Positions 63,201-64,000 of a stretch of DNA of 64,000 nucleotides are shown here, piece after piece. The stretch's first letter is position 1. Each line of letters opens with the position of its first letter. A program made the translations under genes and the position numbers. This DNA is from Symsagittifera roscoffensis (taxonomy: Eukaryota > Xenacoelomorpha > Acoela > Convolutidae). The stretch covers positions 29,576,318-29,640,317 of the forward strand of contig NC_087068.1 of NCBI RefSeq assembly GCF_963678635.1, given 5' to 3'. The notes beneath the pieces were generated by a model, which saw nothing but the letters and a program-made list of their open reading frames with translations, was not told the DNA's origin and ran no database searches.

Positions 63201-64000
63201 AACCTGAGCGAGCCATCCGAGATTACACTGGTCCACCTGGACATCTATGCCGACTACCTGAAGGAGAAGGATCCCAAACTGGACTCCAGGGCAGTGCGAG
63301 CGCTGCTCACAACGGGAGGTCCGAGGCTGATGAAAGTGGACGGACATTATATCGATGTCCATGGCCCTTACCCGATTCTGATGAACGTGGATGGCATCAA
63401 TATCTACACGAAAGCTCACATAACTGATGCGAACGATCAGGTTGGCCGGATATACATTGGTCAAGAGGAACTGAAGGTCAGACGAATCGGACACAACGCG
63501 ATGCTCGAGCAAGATGCTGTGCATATTGGTTGCGAGGCAGATCTGGCCGCACACGTTCTGGACGTGCAAGGCAGACAGCTTTCAGTAAAGGGACTGCTAG
63601 ACACGGGAGCAGTAGTCAGTGTCATGCCAGTCAAAACTTGGACCGACATGGGTTTTGAGAGGTCGGATCTCATACCGACAAACATCAGGTTGGCAGCTGC
63701 CAATCAGGGAGCGATCTATGTCACCGGGCGAACCCCGATCATCTCACTGCAGCTCGGAGGGAGACATCTTTGGATGAGCTTCCTAGTAGTAGAGAATTTG
63801 GACGAATCCGACCAGTTCATCCTAGGAAGGGATTTCGTTCGCAACTTTGACGTCACGATAGATCTCAATGACGGATTGATTAGGATCAGGGATCCTGAAA
63901 GAAAGTATGAGAAAAGACCCCTTAATAAGATCTTAATTAATCAGGCCAAGGTGCCGATTTTTCTGGATCGAAAAGTTAGATTAAAACCGAACCAAGCCGT
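60294..64000 (+). CDS. Gag-protease polyprotein of the giant LTR element (partial)
   Basis: Open from the ATG at 60294 to the right edge, 1235 codons. Order: a long acidic and Ser-rich N-terminus, a coiled coil (~residues 310-420), the gag core (DTWIEVMKLHFEEENL, SALTSNLEGTALNCVM; ~500-640), zinc knuckles CANCGSMDHHVSAC (62514 on) and CFFCNLEGHFKSDC (62671 on), and an aspartic protease with LLDTGAVVSVMP (about residue 1100) and FILGRDF. Gag and protease are fused in one frame without a shift, as also seems true of piece 2. RT would follow outside the window. Confidence 0.93.
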   Translation, partial: MQRRDSLGSTTKIPRLSKGSTRKFRTRRSQTSFSSASDAFAEDESTKGQPDLSVIEMRLRSEKNLDGNQGRSAEAEPASETPVDPFDEGERTLIRPDFEPDGVLEREEVERTEETSERSEVEPREEVLYRGMSKSETKSYKWRREPSHLTSAHSSLAKQSNNAMMSSMSPGKEQTFSKAKKSWKSLYDERMASLPTVGLTSSDDYPEITHPDVNFTPCPRNEKSRKASSVSPTRPMSDGITMGASSTFDRLMTSMHKQKDGASSSTRLPPQLTSSSLGLTPPLGAAGDISDMFAGVMNGLDELRRDMTKRIDQVDERAHHGRENLKDELTHVKSQARFDQARLIRDTDQCLAESLAQANKESEEREARMTREIERLLNDHDNTYAQTMTGLERRLDAKSDLMMRKLDAILNGNSWQEHSNSRERSRHANVGDGMGNSARAQQGSRTNYEHRNKERPRAAPQRPGWTNPVPPEADATPETRLPTVPQVSSVPDLTTVSQDTTMYASMFEPLNRSLETFITKLSKSTERGERSRRTLKKPKSYKDESDGCIDTWIEVMKLHFEEENLSKKQECSALTSNLEGTALNCVMAKRANERDSARKIFDILLNRFGSGVQGHQAMVKFEKRRQRDEESIDKFLDDLELLRRRSNPDERISERNLAIASKFMDGVRSEELKTMLATHFTLSLDQVPTPDDLRMKSREYLLIKPRAQNRYSNYGNYSGTNTGANSSWYKPRDDMDKRRSCANCGSMDHHVSACSAYKQNMKAIGYFLEDADATDEDHEEYVRGLIMKYGPRCFFCNLEGHFKSDCTQFWDAVADAKHPRHEEALSGVKASRARLMNEAESRRKETTPSTFATKKVKTWPDEVVASNLEAESSSPLKVDYGLAARTALQNVKQDLATKEVEQWVRSELESTDLRESLNVLSKTTRAEDEKEPKKQGLKLNVISGKTFGMTKAGTKIMSIISVAGHQVVKNLSEPSEITLVHLDIYADYLKEKDPKLDSRAVRALLTTGGPRLMKVDGHYIDVHGPYPILMNVDGINIYTKAHITDANDQVGRIYIGQEELKVRRIGHNAMLEQDAVHIGCEADLAAHVLDVQGRQLSVKGLLDTGAVVSVMPVKTWTDMGFERSDLIPTNIRLAAANQGAIYVTGRTPIISLQLGGRHLWMSFLVVENLDESDQFILGRDFVRNFDVTIDLNDGLIRIRDPERKYEKRPLNKILINQAKVPIFLDRKVRLKPNQA

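Larger units (their letters stand above)
56240..64000 (+). mobile_element. Giant LTR retrotransposon, piece 3 (5' LTR, leader, gag-protease; runs off right edge)
   Basis: Plus-strand copy with LTR (ending 57157), primer-binding site, a 3.1-kb leader and an unbroken gag-protease frame to the edge of the window. The intact frame makes it the youngest of the three pieces. RT, integrase and any macro or SGNH ORFs would lie to the right. Confidence 0.88.

Overview
The window is eukaryotic and almost certainly from an invertebrate animal. It is AT-rich, its genes are split by GT-AG introns, and it holds one recognisable host gene: a 13-exon orthologue of the NURF chromatin-remodelling subunit BPTF/NURF301, on the plus strand at 10071-27560. 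Nearly everything else is transposable-element DNA. I cannot name the phylum from the sequence.

Layout. 1-3112 (minus): open gag reading frame of a BEL/Pao LTR retrotransposon, cut by the window edge. 5262-8440: tandem array of a unit of about 964 bp, three full copies and one partial, each with the same broken reading frame. 10071-27560: BPTF. Intron 8 holds a complete but decayed Mutator-like (MULE) transposon (17590-19929, 9-bp target duplication). Intron 9 holds a second inverted-repeat element (21274-24164, 8-bp duplication) that has swallowed a decayed non-LTR retrotransposon carrying a 2A ribosome-skipping motif.

28845-64000 is dominated by one family of very large Ty3/Gypsy-like LTR retrotransposons, seen in three pieces. 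Piece 1 (plus, 28845-41256) runs from the integrase core to the 3' LTR. Between them lie a macro-domain-like ORF related to OARD1/TARG1, an SGNH-hydrolase-like ORF and about 6.5 kb of unrecognised coding sequence. Piece 2 (minus, 41257 to about 49760) has part of its 5' LTR, leader, gag, protease, RT, RNase H and the start of integrase. It ends exactly where the LTR of piece 1 begins. Piece 3 (plus, about 56240 to the right edge) has a 5' LTR, a 3.1-kb structured leader and an unbroken gag-protease ORF, so it looks young. Put together, a full-length element would exceed 20 kb.

49847-54850 (minus) is a Penelope-like element with three copies of its terminal repeat, a GIY-YIG domain and a PHD-like zinc finger inserted inside the RT. 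A second, decayed Penelope-like fragment lies on the plus strand at about 55460-56110.

Best candidates for something new: the giant LTR family with captured macro and SGNH-like domains and unknown ORFs; the repeated ACCCTCC/GGAGGGT stem modules of its leader; the PHD finger inside the Penelope-like RT; and the His-for-Asn change in the acetyl-lysine pocket of the BPTF bromodomain. Many reading frames break at homopolymers, so part of the damage could be assembly error.
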